A DNA stretch of 64,000 nucleotides. It comes from Acetobacter garciniae (GTDB lineage Bacteria > Pseudomonadota > Alphaproteobacteria > Acetobacterales > Acetobacteraceae). The stretch is from NCBI RefSeq assembly GCF_017377735.1, contig NZ_JAFVMH010000001.1, positions 372,001 to 436,000 of the forward strand, written 5' to 3'. This document shows positions 16,801-25,900 of the stretch, one piece after another; position 1 is the stretch's first letter; the number at the start of each line of letters is the position of its first letter. The notes beneath the pieces were generated by a model. The model worked only from the letters and a program-made list of their open reading frames with translations, ran no database searches and was not told the DNA's origin. The translations under genes were made by a program, and so were the position numbers.

Positions 16801-18282
16801 GAGTTGGGTGGCTTTGATGAGTTGAATTTTCCGGTTTCTTATAATGATGTTGATTATTGCTATAGAGTTGTAATTTCAAACCGGAGTTGTGTTTATTGCG
16901 CGACCGCTGAGTTGTTTCATTTTGAGAGTAAAACACGAGGTTATAAATATAATCCACACGAGCGAATAAATTTTCGTCGTATTTATGGCAATTGGTACGA
17001 CCGTTGGTATAATCCCAATTTGTCGCTGGAGAATGAGCGCTTTGAACCAGCAGCGGTCTGTTTGCAGAGTCGTCGGAATAATCCTGTCAATGTGGTAATG
17101 GTTACGCATAACCTGAATTATGAAGGCGCGCCCTCCGTTTTAATGGATCTGACCGTCGGTCTAATAAAGCGAGGGAATATTCATGCCAAAATATTGTCGC
17201 TACGGGACGGTCCACTTCGCGAAGTTTATGAGGCAGAGGGTATTCCAGTACATATTATGTCTCGCTCACCGCTGCATGACGTGCATGATGCGGCAACATT
17301 AGCTCGTAGTTGTGAGGATTACGGGGCTTTGTTGAAGCAATTGGGAGCCGAGGTCGTAGTCGCCAATACTCTTCAGAATTTTTGGGCAGTTATTGCTGCA
17401 ACCTACGTTGGTCTGCCTTCGATCTTGTGTCAGCACGAGAGTGAGGCATGGGAGAGCTATTTCGACTACCTGCCCGAGGCAATCCGTTTTTATGCATACA
17501 ATGCATTTGCTGAAGCTTACAGGGTCATCTATGTGGCTGATGCAACGCGTCGTGCGTGGCATAAACTTGATAGCCAAGGTACATTCAAGCTTGTTCGTCA
17601 CGGGATTCCTCCCGCGCGTTTGGCGGAGATGGTCTCTCGATGGGATCGTGCGCAGGCCCGCAATTTGTTGAACCTTGGGAATAGGGAAGTGGCAATTGTG
17701 GTGGTGGGCACTCTTTGTGCACGTAAGTCTCAGTTGGATATAATAGAAGCTTTTTCTTGGTTGGAGGAAAAAACTCAGGATAAGATACGCATATTCTTAG
17801 TGGGTGCAAATGGAGAACCAGCTTATACGGACGTGATTACGTCTCGTATCAACAGTTTGCCTTCGTCAGCGGCCAATAGGATAGTGTTAACAGGACCAAC
17901 AAGTGATCCATTTATATATTACGCGGCGGCTGACATTGCTGTATGTACTTCACGTATAGAAAGTGCACCACGAGTAATTGTGGAAGCAATGGCTTTCGGG
18001 TTGCCTATCATCACGACGCCAGTATTCGGTATACCAGAGCAGGTGTATGAAAATGTGAATGCTTTGTTCTATCCACCTGGTGATGTGGAGGAATTGGCAA
18101 TTCTCATGGCCAATCTAGTAGAAGATGACGCATTACGCCAAAAACTGGCAACAAAAAGCCGGGCTGTATTGGATAGTCAGCCTAGTTTTGCAGACATGGT
18201 AGAGGAATATGATAAAATCATTCAACAGGCGGCTGACCTTGAGGTTGTCTCAAGTAAGATAAGGCAGGACATGCTCCTCTGA
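13894..18282 (+). CDS. Multi-domain glycan assembly protein: methyltransferase, coiled coil, GT2, GT2, GT4
   Basis: A 1462-residue fusion. Approximate residues: 50-215, class I SAM methyltransferase (MVELGTHTGNSY, IDLLHIDGLHTYDAV, ILLHDINVRERG); 270-388, coiled coil with repeats of the form ERDNRLxPLYxEVERL; 389-400, tail SSSWRITAWMRW; 524-750, first GT2 (ISLITPVYNTD, LDHDDLITPD, SQDYDFALRA); 784-1050, second GT2 (VTIVIPTKNQVDFL, FLNNDTKVISPG, GGFDELNFPVSYNDVDYC); 1062-1450, GT4 GT-B (NLNYEGAPSVLMDL, HGIPPARL, ESAPRVIVEAMAFGLP). Similar fusions such as WsaE build repeat units with several linkages in one chain. It probably acts in the cytosol at the membrane face. Start uncertain: TTG 13894 or ATG 13915. 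AT-rich. Confidence 0.9.
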   Translation: MSGCPIFMSIASDTDIMHLLRSKVILAEPQFLAWPPPWVGHIPFAFWLMESSRPTCMVELGTHTGNSYCAFLQAAIACDLPIKSYAVDTWEGDPHAGYYGNEVYDELSAYHNPLYGAISCLMRMTFDQALDYFSDGSIDLLHIDGLHTYDAVKNDFTKWLPKMSRRGIILLHDINVRERGFGVWKLWEEISVQYPAFSFDHSNGLGMVYVGSEPMPENIRWLIMDVAVNSERLAVVRRFFSRLGAGLFDRAWSQERANLLSRAMDENQRFSDMVVERDNRLKPLYEEVERLNTLLNDATAAVHHANDMVVERDNRLEPLYKEVERLTTLYKKAEATYPIRLKILQNDVKKYTSEISERDDRLSILYPEIERLNAAVKDLEIQLHAVYASSSWRITAWMRWCKTSIRTGLLKFRFIKRIMRPLLNEVIRRPNRLPKRIIFMLACFYKLGVRGTWRHLIQIVDLPRHNESAATVVLKEENSEKKGRNIWSSKEPLPVYESWLAVNRLSRGAIDNICASLGERKGRTPKISLITPVYNTDPVFFEELLESVLAQVYDDWELCLVDDCSSAPYVTAMLERAIARDSRIKTTRLEKNGGISVATNAGVEMASGEIVAFLDHDDLITPDCLAELAIYYADHPDADIVYSDDDKIDTKGHRYAPQFKPDWAPILLLSFMYISHVFSVRRSLFVELGGFRKSFDGSQDYDFALRAAEKARHVGHIPKILYHWRAAPGSTAVSADNKPASIEAGRRAVLEAMKRRGYSDVRVIHPDWAAKARCGIFELIFPDDGPSVTIVIPTKNQVDFLRTCINSLVKTTYRNYNILIVDNESDDPEAIAYLESLTLAPHIRVVCIPSPEGGFNFANLNNRAVQEYCTTEYILFLNNDTKVISPGWLSQMMGYGQMPGVGAVGARLYFEDNTVQHAGVVHGYHEGLVGHAFRNIPRHDWGYMGFVRTSREYSAVTAACMLTSRTLFEELGGFDELNFPVSYNDVDYCYRVVISNRSCVYCATAELFHFESKTRGYKYNPHERINFRRIYGNWYDRWYNPNLSLENERFEPAAVCLQSRRNNPVNVVMVTHNLNYEGAPSVLMDLTVGLIKRGNIHAKILSLRDGPLREVYEAEGIPVHIMSRSPLHDVHDAATLARSCEDYGALLKQLGAEVVVANTLQNFWAVIAATYVGLPSILCQHESEAWESYFDYLPEAIRFYAYNAFAEAYRVIYVADATRRAWHKLDSQGTFKLVRHGIPPARLAEMVSRWDRAQARNLLNLGNREVAIVVVGTLCARKSQLDIIEAFSWLEEKTQDKIRIFLVGANGEPAYTDVITSRINSLPSSAANRIVLTGPTSDPFIYYAAADIAVCTSRIESAPRVIVEAMAFGLPIITTPVFGIPEQVYENVNALFYPPGDVEELAILMANLVEDDALRQKLATKSRAVLDSQPSFADMVEEYDKIIQQAADLEVVSSKIRQDMLL
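14707..14882 (+). repeat. Tandem 105-bp coding repeat in the coiled coil
   Basis: Two copies begin at 14707 and 14812 (period 105 bp, 35 residues, five heptads), each coding for DMVVERDNRL.PLY.EVERL. A third, more degenerate copy starts at 14950 (SEISERDDRLSILYPEIERL), 46 residues later. DNA similarity of the first two is high enough to suggest recent duplication within the gene, lengthening the coiled coil. Confidence 0.75.
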
Positions 18283-18334
18283 GATGTGATCGTCGTGAAA
18301 TGGGCTGCCTGCGATGACTGGTCCGGTTTCATAG

Positions 18335-19233
18335 TTAGTTGATATGCGCTTCTGATGCCAGCCTGGCTGGGAGGTGAAGCGTCGCGGAACCGAGCGGCCA
18401 CGCTGGCATTCTGATTGTTTCTGGCGCTGGCGGGCGGTATTGCAGGCTGCTGTGTGGGCGCATCCGGTTGTAATGGTCGCGCCACCAGCCGGTGACGGCC
18501 TTTACTTCCTCAAGGCTGTAGAAGATCTCGCCATTGAGCAGTTCGTCCCGCAGATGGGCATTGAAGCTCTCGATGTAGCCGTTTTCCCAAGGGCTACGGG
18601 GTTCGATGTAGAAGGTGATGGCACCCACTCGGCCCAACCATTCGCGCACCGCGTTGGCGACGAATTCGGGGCCGTTATCCGATCGGATATGCCCAGGCGG
18701 CTCATGTTCGATGAATAGATCGATCAGCAGATCGACCATATCGTTCGACCGGGACCGCCGCAGCGGCACCGTTGCCAGACATTCCCGGCTGCACTCGTCG
18801 ATGATGTTGAGTATCCGGTATCTGCGGCCGTTGTGCGTCCGATCTTCGACGAAGTCATAGGACCACACGTGCCCACGATGCTGTGGGCGCAGCCGGATGC
18901 ACGATCCGTCGTCCAACCATGGCCGACGCCGTTTCGGTTGCCTCTTCGGAACTTTGAGACCCTCCCGCCGCCAGATCCGCTCTACCACCGACAGGCTGAC
19001 CTGCTAGCCAGCACGCCCCAGAAGGGCATGGATGCGGCGATAGCCATAGCGGCCGTAATCCTTGGCCAGCGCGCGATGATATCGGCTGTCAGTCGATGCT
19101 CGTCGGCATCATCCTTTGGCAGATGACGCTGTGTCGAGCGGTGCTGGCCAAGCACCCGGCAGGTCAGCCGTTCCGATACCGCCAATGCACAACGGACCTG
19201 TACGATCGCCTCACGGCGACGGGAGGGGCTCAA
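18335..19233 (-). pseudogene. IS3-family transposase orfB, frameshifted and with a stop codon
   Basis: The N-terminal piece (LTCRVLGQHRSTQRHLPKDD...LTADIIA, 19233 down to about 19070) and the C-terminal piece (VERIWRREGLKVPKRQPKRR through the rve integrase core) are in different frames. Around 19066-19072 the sequence GCGCGCTGGCC appears to carry two extra bases relative to the expected ALAKDYGRYGYRRI reading. At about 19005-19007 TAG stands where Trp of GWQVS is expected. The core still has the DDE residues (SYDFVEDRT, IRSDNGPEF, SPWENGYIESFN), so decay is recent. Ends with LPARLASEAHIN. Confidence 0.85.
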
Positions 19234-19505
19234 AAAGTCAGTTTCGACGCCTCTTGCAGGATCGCCTTGTCCAGTGCGAGATCCGCCACCAGCTTCTTCA
19301 ATCGAGCATTTTCCCGCTCCAGATCCTTCATGCGACGCGCCAGATCCACTTTCAGGCCGCCATATTCCTTGCGCGACCGATACAGCGTCTATTCAGCGAT
19401 GCCGATCTGTCGACACGCTTCCACCGCCGTCGCACCTCGGCCAACGAGCACATCCACCTCATGCAGCTTCGCAATGATCTGCTCAGGCGTAAAACTATGC
19501 CCCAG
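19230..19505 (-). pseudogene. IS3-family orfA with internal stop codon
   Basis: The reading FTPEQIIAKLHEVDVLVGRG...VEACRQIGIAE, then a stop, then TLYRSRKEYGGLKVDLARR and MKDLERENARLKKLVADLAL is a Tnp_1/HTH orfA with its leucine-zipper end. The codon at 19389-19391 is TAG where CAG (Gln of EQTLYR) is expected. No clear initiator codon is visible upstream in frame. Its TGA at 19230-19232 lies beside the TTTTTGAG stretch where orfB begins in another frame, as in IS3 programmed frameshifting. Confidence 0.8.
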
Positions 19506-19615
19506 AGGGCTTTCTTCAGAATTGGACCAGTTTTCTCACGACAGACCAGTGTCTGAGAGATCGCTTGGATAAGGCTATCTCTTCCTGTTATTCAGATTCT
19601 ATGAGTAGGTCATGA

Positions 19616-22600
19616 TTACAACATATTCCGCAGAACCCCGGGCAGGAGGATGGAAAACGGGTTGAAGTGCAGGCCCGGATTGTCCAGCTTGCCGCTTATG
19701 CCGAAGGTCATGGCCACCACGCCGCCGTCTTTTTCGGGGCTGAAGACGCGGCCTATGCCCGGTAGTTTGCCCGGCAGCTTGTTGACGGCAAAGACCGGGG
19801 CCACCGTGCCGTGCAGGTCTATGTTGTTGCGGCTGAGGTTGATCGCACCTTCCAGCGTTGCGCCCAAGGCGGTGTTGCCTATGCTGCCGTCGTGAATGCT
19901 CAGCACATCGCCTTCGAAGGTCACCGGCAGGCTCATATGGGTGATTTCGAATGCGTCGGTGTTCTGCGCCCATAGCCAGCCATAGACCGAGATATTACGT
20001 GCCACGCGCAGCGCCGTGGGGGCTTTTTTCAGGGTGAAGGGGCTGACGTTGATCTTGCCCTTGAACGGGGCCGTGGCCTGGCTGTCGTCGAACGTGCCGG
20101 TCAGCACCGCGTGGCCGCCTTCCACGTCGGGCAGGATGTTGAAGGCCGACAGGAACGTGCCCAGGTCGGGAATGGTCACGTCCAGGGATCGGCTGTTGCC
20201 CTGTGGCGTCAGCGACATGCTGACGGGTGTGGGGCCGCGCATGGTAAAGCGCATGGTCCGCAACCGGCGGCCATTATGCTCGAAATAGGCCTTGACCCCC
20301 CGTAGCGATGGCTTGGTCGCGTTGTACCACAAGGTATCGGCGGTCAGGTCGATCGCCCATGCCGTGCCCGCGGGGCCATGCAGGCGACCGGTCGCGGCTT
20401 CGGGAATGTGATAGCCCGCCGGGGCCTGGGTCGTGGGTTGCTGCGTTGCGGGGTCGCCCGTCACAAGGGGGGACAGGTCAAGCGTGTCAGCATAGACGCC
20501 GACATGGATCATGCTGTCCGAACCCGTCGGCAAGGCCAGGCGCGCATGCCCGCTGGAACGCGCGATACGGAAGGACGACACGATCAGTTCGGGCGGCATA
20601 TGCGGGCGGATCGCCGCCTGGCCCTTGACCTCCAGGTCCGGGCCGGAGGCCACGATGCGGTCCACGCCGACAATATGGCCATCCACCAAAGCCAGCCGGG
20701 CGGAAACCCGGGCCTGCTGGTCGGGCGCCTTGTGCCATAGCGGAATGAGAATCCGCGCATGCCCAAGGTCCAGCCCCACATCCACCGTTGCGTGGTGGTC
20801 CTCCGTTTCGCGGTAGGCGACATCAAGATCGGCGGTGCCGTTGAAATGTTCGCCCGGGTCATACCCGGCGGCAGCCAGGCTTTGCGGCGTCAGGCGCGAT
20901 GTCATATGCGCCTGTTCCAGCACAGCCTGCGGGCCGACACGGCTGAAATCGGCCAGGTAGGTGACATTGGCGGGCAACCCGCCGATCACGCCCCCGCCGG
21001 AAAGGGTAAGCCCCTGCGTTGTGGCGTCGAGCTCGAAATGCCCGTTGGTGACACTCCGCCCCGCCACGACATTGCCCATCATGGCATGGGATACGTCCGC
21101 ATGGGCGTTGATGGTCATGTCATCGATGCGCACATGGCTGACCAGGGGCAGGGAAAGGGACAGGTTCACCTCCGCCTTGCCGCGCGGATTGGTGATGCTG
21201 ATCGGATGGCGCGAAAGCAGGTGCAGCCGGTCCTCGGCCAGCAAAGCAAGGATATCTTCCAGCCTGCCGGTCAGTTTCGAGGTAATGATCCCGGTCTGGT
21301 CCCGCTGGCTCAGCCCGGTAATGGTCATGCGGCCGGGACCGGCCTCGATCCGTCCCGTGCCCGACAGGCCGACATTCTTGCCCGCCCGGTCCACAAGCTG
21401 GTAGCCGTTGTCGAAATCGATGATCAGCGTGTTCAGGTCATGGATCGCAAGCCGGGCCGTGATGTCATGCAGGGGGGAGACAGGGCGCAGCCAGTGAATG
21501 GTCAGCCCCTTGGCCGCCAGCCCGCCATCCAGCCCCACGACCTTGAGCGTATCCCACCCTTTAGTGCCGGCAAGGGAAAGGGTGGTTTGCAGGCCGGACG
21601 CATCGCCACTGGTAATGTTGTCTGCAACCCATTTCTTCCCGCCCTTGGCGGCATGTTCGGGCCAGTAGCTGTGCATGTCCTCGAACGCCACATGCGCGAT
21701 ATTCGCCGTGACCTGCCCGCTTATACCTTGCGGGTGCAGCAGGTCCGATGCCGTGAGCTGCCCGGCCAGTTCCAGTTCCAGCGTATGGTCGGGCCCCTGC
21801 GGCACATCGGCATTATGCACGGACAGGCTTGTATCGTGCAGGACCAGGTGCGCGGGCAGGCTGCCCTGGGCCGTACGGTCCAGCGTCAGGCCCAGGGCGA
21901 CCGCGCCGTGGTCCAGGGTGTATGTCGATCCCGCAAGGACCATGCGGCCAGCCCCAAGGCCGAGGTTGAGGTTCACCCCATCGGGCAGCAGCCAGTTCGT
22001 GCCTGCCGCGGGCACCAGCCTTGTGTCCGCTGTCAGGGCGGTGGGGATATCCACGGTTTTCAACTGCGGGGCCAGGGCTGAAAGGGCCGCGGGGCTGACC
22101 GGGGTGCTCAGCAGCCGCCAGGTAATGGCACCGTCATGCCCCACGGGCGCGCCATTGGCAGAAAGGGTTACCAGCCGGGTCAGGCTGGTGCCGTCCTGGC
22201 GTGACAGGCCGATGGACGCCGTGCCCACAAGCCCCTGATGGCGGTTCCTGTGCCGGACCGAAAGATCCGCACTCAGGGGGGAGACCACCCAGCGCGTATG
22301 GGCCATCTGGTCGTTGACGGTAATGACGGCGTCGTCCAGGCGTATATGTTCCAGCTTGCCGATATCGACACTGTTGCCGCCACCGGGGCTTTGCATATTG
22401 GCTGGCAGGTCGAAATCCGGGCCGGTGGAGCCATCGGCCTTGCGGCGCAGGGTAATGCGCACGCCGCGCAGGCTGGCCGAACGCAGGCCGATCGTCCCGC
22501 GCAGCAGGGATAGCGGGTCCAGCATGACCCGCGCCTCCCGTATCGTGTCATCCGTCCTGCGGGCGGGGCCTTGCAGGGTGATGTTATACAGGACAATGGC

Positions 22601-22882
22601 AAGCGGGGATGTCAGCCCGTCATGCAGGCCGTTCCAGCGCAGTTCCGCGCGGTCCAGGCTCAGGCTGGCCAAAGGCGGGCGGTTGGTGCCGCTGTTGATC
22701 AGGGCCACGGGCAGAAAAGGCCGCACAACCGGGGTAATGTCGATGGGCCGGATTGTCATGTAGACCAGCAGGGCGGCAACACCGCTTACGCCAAGGCCCA
22801 GCAGCGTGCACACGCCCCCCAGCAGCGCGCGCCGTAATGTCACCGTTTTCCGCACGGCTGTGTCTTGACCATTGGCGGTCAA
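19616..22882 (-). CDS. AsmA/YhdP-like large envelope protein (DUF3971 and AsmA-like C-terminal)
   Basis: A 1088-residue protein with one N-terminal membrane anchor (LLGGVCTLLGLGVSGVAALLVYM, about residues 20-42) and a long periplasmic beta-rich body. The C-terminal block (GATLEGAINLSRNNIDLHGT, VFAVNKLPGKLPGIG, then SGKLDNPGLHFNPFSILLPG) is typical of the YhdP branch of AsmA-like proteins, which form bridge-like grooves moving phospholipid to the outer membrane. That role is inferred from the family. The ATG at 22882 stands only 38 bp from the divergent glnE start. Convergent with the dead IS on its downstream side. Confidence 0.87.
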   Translation of the reverse strand: MTANGQDTAVRKTVTLRRALLGGVCTLLGLGVSGVAALLVYMTIRPIDITPVVRPFLPVALINSGTNRPPLASLSLDRAELRWNGLHDGLTSPLAIVLYNITLQGPARRTDDTIREARVMLDPLSLLRGTIGLRSASLRGVRITLRRKADGSTGPDFDLPANMQSPGGGNSVDIGKLEHIRLDDAVITVNDQMAHTRWVVSPLSADLSVRHRNRHQGLVGTASIGLSRQDGTSLTRLVTLSANGAPVGHDGAITWRLLSTPVSPAALSALAPQLKTVDIPTALTADTRLVPAAGTNWLLPDGVNLNLGLGAGRMVLAGSTYTLDHGAVALGLTLDRTAQGSLPAHLVLHDTSLSVHNADVPQGPDHTLELELAGQLTASDLLHPQGISGQVTANIAHVAFEDMHSYWPEHAAKGGKKWVADNITSGDASGLQTTLSLAGTKGWDTLKVVGLDGGLAAKGLTIHWLRPVSPLHDITARLAIHDLNTLIIDFDNGYQLVDRAGKNVGLSGTGRIEAGPGRMTITGLSQRDQTGIITSKLTGRLEDILALLAEDRLHLLSRHPISITNPRGKAEVNLSLSLPLVSHVRIDDMTINAHADVSHAMMGNVVAGRSVTNGHFELDATTQGLTLSGGGVIGGLPANVTYLADFSRVGPQAVLEQAHMTSRLTPQSLAAAGYDPGEHFNGTADLDVAYRETEDHHATVDVGLDLGHARILIPLWHKAPDQQARVSARLALVDGHIVGVDRIVASGPDLEVKGQAAIRPHMPPELIVSSFRIARSSGHARLALPTGSDSMIHVGVYADTLDLSPLVTGDPATQQPTTQAPAGYHIPEAATGRLHGPAGTAWAIDLTADTLWYNATKPSLRGVKAYFEHNGRRLRTMRFTMRGPTPVSMSLTPQGNSRSLDVTIPDLGTFLSAFNILPDVEGGHAVLTGTFDDSQATAPFKGKINVSPFTLKKAPTALRVARNISVYGWLWAQNTDAFEITHMSLPVTFEGDVLSIHDGSIGNTALGATLEGAINLSRNNIDLHGTVAPVFAVNKLPGKLPGIGRVFSPEKDGGVVAMTFGISGKLDNPGLHFNPFSILLPGVLRNML

Positions 22883-22920
22883 CGCAGCAAGCCTTCGTGG
22901 TTCACGATACGGACCCCTTC

Positions 22921-25900
22921 ATGACGCAGCAGGCAGAGCATTTTCTTTTTCATGACGTCAGGCTGCCGCGCGGGCGCGGCCTGCGCGCCTGGCCGGATGC
23001 GGACTGGCCCAGGCCGGCCGATACGCAGGCGGCAGCACGCTTTGCAGCCGACATGCAGGCCCTGGCGGATGCGGCGGGTATTTTCCCCATGGTCATGGCG
23101 CAGGCCGGGGCGCGGGGGTTGCAGGCCTGCCTGGGCGGGAACAGCCCCTATCTGGCCGACCTGGCGCGTGACGATATTGGCGCGTTCGCGGCGTTGCTGG
23201 AAAATGGACCGGACAGATGCGTGCAGGATGTTTTTGCGGCATGTGCTGATTTTGACCCCACATCGGGGCGAGAGTATGTCGCAGCCTTTCTCAGGCGCCT
23301 TAAAAAACGCATAGCATTTATTTGCGCCGTGGCGGATCTGGGCGGGTTCTGGTCGCTCGATGATGTGACGGCTACACTCAGCCGCCTGGCCGAGACCGCG
23401 CTGGAACTCGCACTCAGGCATTTGCTGTGGCGCGCGCACGAGATCGGGCAGATCGAACTGCCGCACCCCGACCGCCCCACGCAAGGCTGTGGCCTGGTTG
23501 TGCTGGCCATGGGCAAGCTGGGCGCGCGGGAGCTGAATTTCTCATCCGATATCGACCTGGTGGTTCTCTATGATCCCCTGACGCACAAGCACCCCGAAGC
23601 GGTGCGGCGCGTCTTTGTGCGCATGACTAGCGATCTTGTCAGCCTGATGGAAGCGCGCGATGCGAATGGCTATGTTTTCCGTACTGATTTGCGCCTGCGC
23701 CCCGACCCGGCCTCCACCCCGCCGGCGGTAACGGTGCAGTCGGCCATTCTGTATTACGAAAGCCTGGGCCAGACCTGGGAACGCGCGGCCATGATCAAGG
23801 CGCGCCCCGTGGCGGGGGACCTGGGCGTGGGCCGGCGTTTCCTGGCGGCCATTCGTCCGTTCGTGTGGCGGCGTACCCTCGATTTCGCGCTGATTGACGA
23901 CATTCACGACATGAAAGCCCGGATCGACCGCCACCGCAAGGCCGGTCGCACCGATCTGGCGGACCTGCCCGACGCCGTGCTGGCGGACCCGCTGGCCAGC
24001 CGCGACTGGCTTTTGGGCCATAACCTCAAGCTGGGGCAGGGCGGCATTCGCGAAATCGAGTTCATCGTCCAGGCGATCCAGCTTGTCTGGGGCGGGCGCG
24101 AACCGGCCCTGCGCGACAAGACCACGTTTGGCGGGCTGAAAAAACTGGTGGGCTCGGGCCATCTCCCCCGCCAGGAAGCCGAGGTACTGGCCCGCACATA
24201 CCGTGTCCTGCGCGATGCGGAACACCGGTTGCAAATGCGTGCCGACCACCAGACCCACGCCCTGCCCGACACGGTGGAAGGGTTCGAAGCCTTCGCCATT
24301 TTCATGAATTATGCCGACGGCCAGGCCTTCGCGCTGGATATGCTGCCGCGCATGCGTGAGGCCAGGCGCATTTTCGAACGGCATTTCGTGACCCAGGCCA
24401 GCGCTGGCAGTGCTGCGCAGGGGCGCGTGCTGGTGCGCGGCCCGGATGAAGGCCAGCTTGCGGACCTGCTGGCCGAACAGGGCTTTCCCCCCGAACAGAT
24501 TGCCGAGGCCCTGCAGGTTCTGGACCGGTGGAGCGGGAATGGCCTGCGCGCCCTGCGCTCCGACCATGCGCATGCGCTGCTCTGGTCGTTCCTGCCCAAG
24601 CTGCTGGCCAGTTTCGGGGCGCGCACCAATCCGCTTGCGTGTCTGCGACGGTTCGACGCGTTGCTGGCCCGCCAGCATGCGGGTGTGCAGCTTCTCTCGC
24701 TGTTCGACCATAATCCGGGGCTGATCGAACGCATTGCCAGTATTTTCGATGCCTCCGCCTTTCTGGCGAATTACCTGGCCGACACGCCGTCCGCCCTGGA
24801 GGGGCTGCTTGAATCCGCCCCGCAGGACGGGCGCGATGTCGTGGCCCGGCTGCACCATCTGGCCGAGGTTGCGGAAAATATCGAAGGGCTCGTGGCCGCC
24901 CTGCACCCGCTGCTGCGGGGGGAGGAATTCCGCCTTTCGGTCGCCCTGCTCGAAGGCCGCATGAACGAGAACAGGGCCGAGCAGGAACGCACCATGCTGG
25001 CCGATACGATTGTCACCATCCTTAAGAAAGCGGTGGAGGACGAGCATATGCGCCGCTACGGGCGGGTGCCCGGCGGCGGCATGGCAGTGATCGCACTGGG
25101 CAAGGTCGGCTCGCGCGAGATGATGCCGGGCTCGGACCTGGATCTGCTGATGGTGTTCGACCACCCCGAACACGTGCAGGCCAGCGTGGTGGCGGCCCAG
25201 GGTGCGGGCACACGCCGCCGGTCGGCCGGGCAGTCGGGCGGCGGGGCAGGGGATGTCGCGCAGGGGGCTGCGGCAGCCGCCGGGCTTGCGCGTTCGGTTG
25301 CTGTTGGCGCGTATTATACCCGGCTTGCCCATGCCTTTGTCGCGGCACTGACCGCGCCCGGGCCGGAAGGTCCCCTTTACGCGGTGGACATGCGGCTGCG
25401 CCCGTCCGGTGCGGCAGGGCCGGTTGCGGTCTCACGCACCGCGTTCGTGCGCTACCACGCCCAATCCGCCTGGACGTGGGAGCGCATGGCCCTGACGCGC
25501 GCGCGCATTATCGCTGCACCCCGCACCTTGCGGGGCAGGTTGCGCCAGGACCTGTCCCATATTCTGGACGGGACGTTGCGCCAGCCCCCGCCGTCACGCG
25601 CCACGTTGCTGGACGATGCGCGAAACATGCGCGAACGGCTGGCGCGCGATATGCCCCCGCTTTCCATCTGGGATGTCAAGCGCCGGGCCGGTGGGTTGAT
25701 GGAGGTGGAATTCATTGCGCAGAGTCTCCAGCTTTGCGCGGCCGACCCGGCGGCACGCAGCACCGTCACCCGCCATGCCCTGGCGCGCCTGGCAAAAGCG
25801 GGCCTGCTCAGCGCGCCCGATGCCCGCACCCTGATCGAGGCGGATATGGTCTGGCGGCGCTTGCAGGCCCTGCTGCGCCTGCTCTGCGGCCCGGTGCCGC

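Larger units (their letters stand above)
18315..19533 (-). mobile_element. Degenerate IS3-family insertion sequence
   Basis: An IS3-type element with overlapping orfA/orfB remnants read on the minus strand. ACTGGTCC near 18317 on the left is mirrored by GGACCAGT near 19524-19531 on the right, the probable core of the terminal inverted repeats; exact ends and a target duplication could not be fixed. orfA has one nonsense codon, orfB one frameshift and one nonsense codon, so the element cannot make its transposase without outside help. It sits between the glycan locus and the AsmA-like gene, about 80 bp from the latter's stop. Confidence 0.85.

Noticed and set aside
18374-19572. Several plus-strand frames inside the insertion sequence
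   Set aside because: They are the complement of the orfA/orfB remnants and have no transposase-independent features.
22753-22920. 56-residue N-terminal extension of glnE
   Set aside because: It would overlap the start of the AsmA-like gene and its residues do not resemble GlnE.
23542-25332. 596-residue open frame antisense to glnE
   Set aside because: Composition typical of a reverse-frame shadow; glnE domains are intact on the plus strand.
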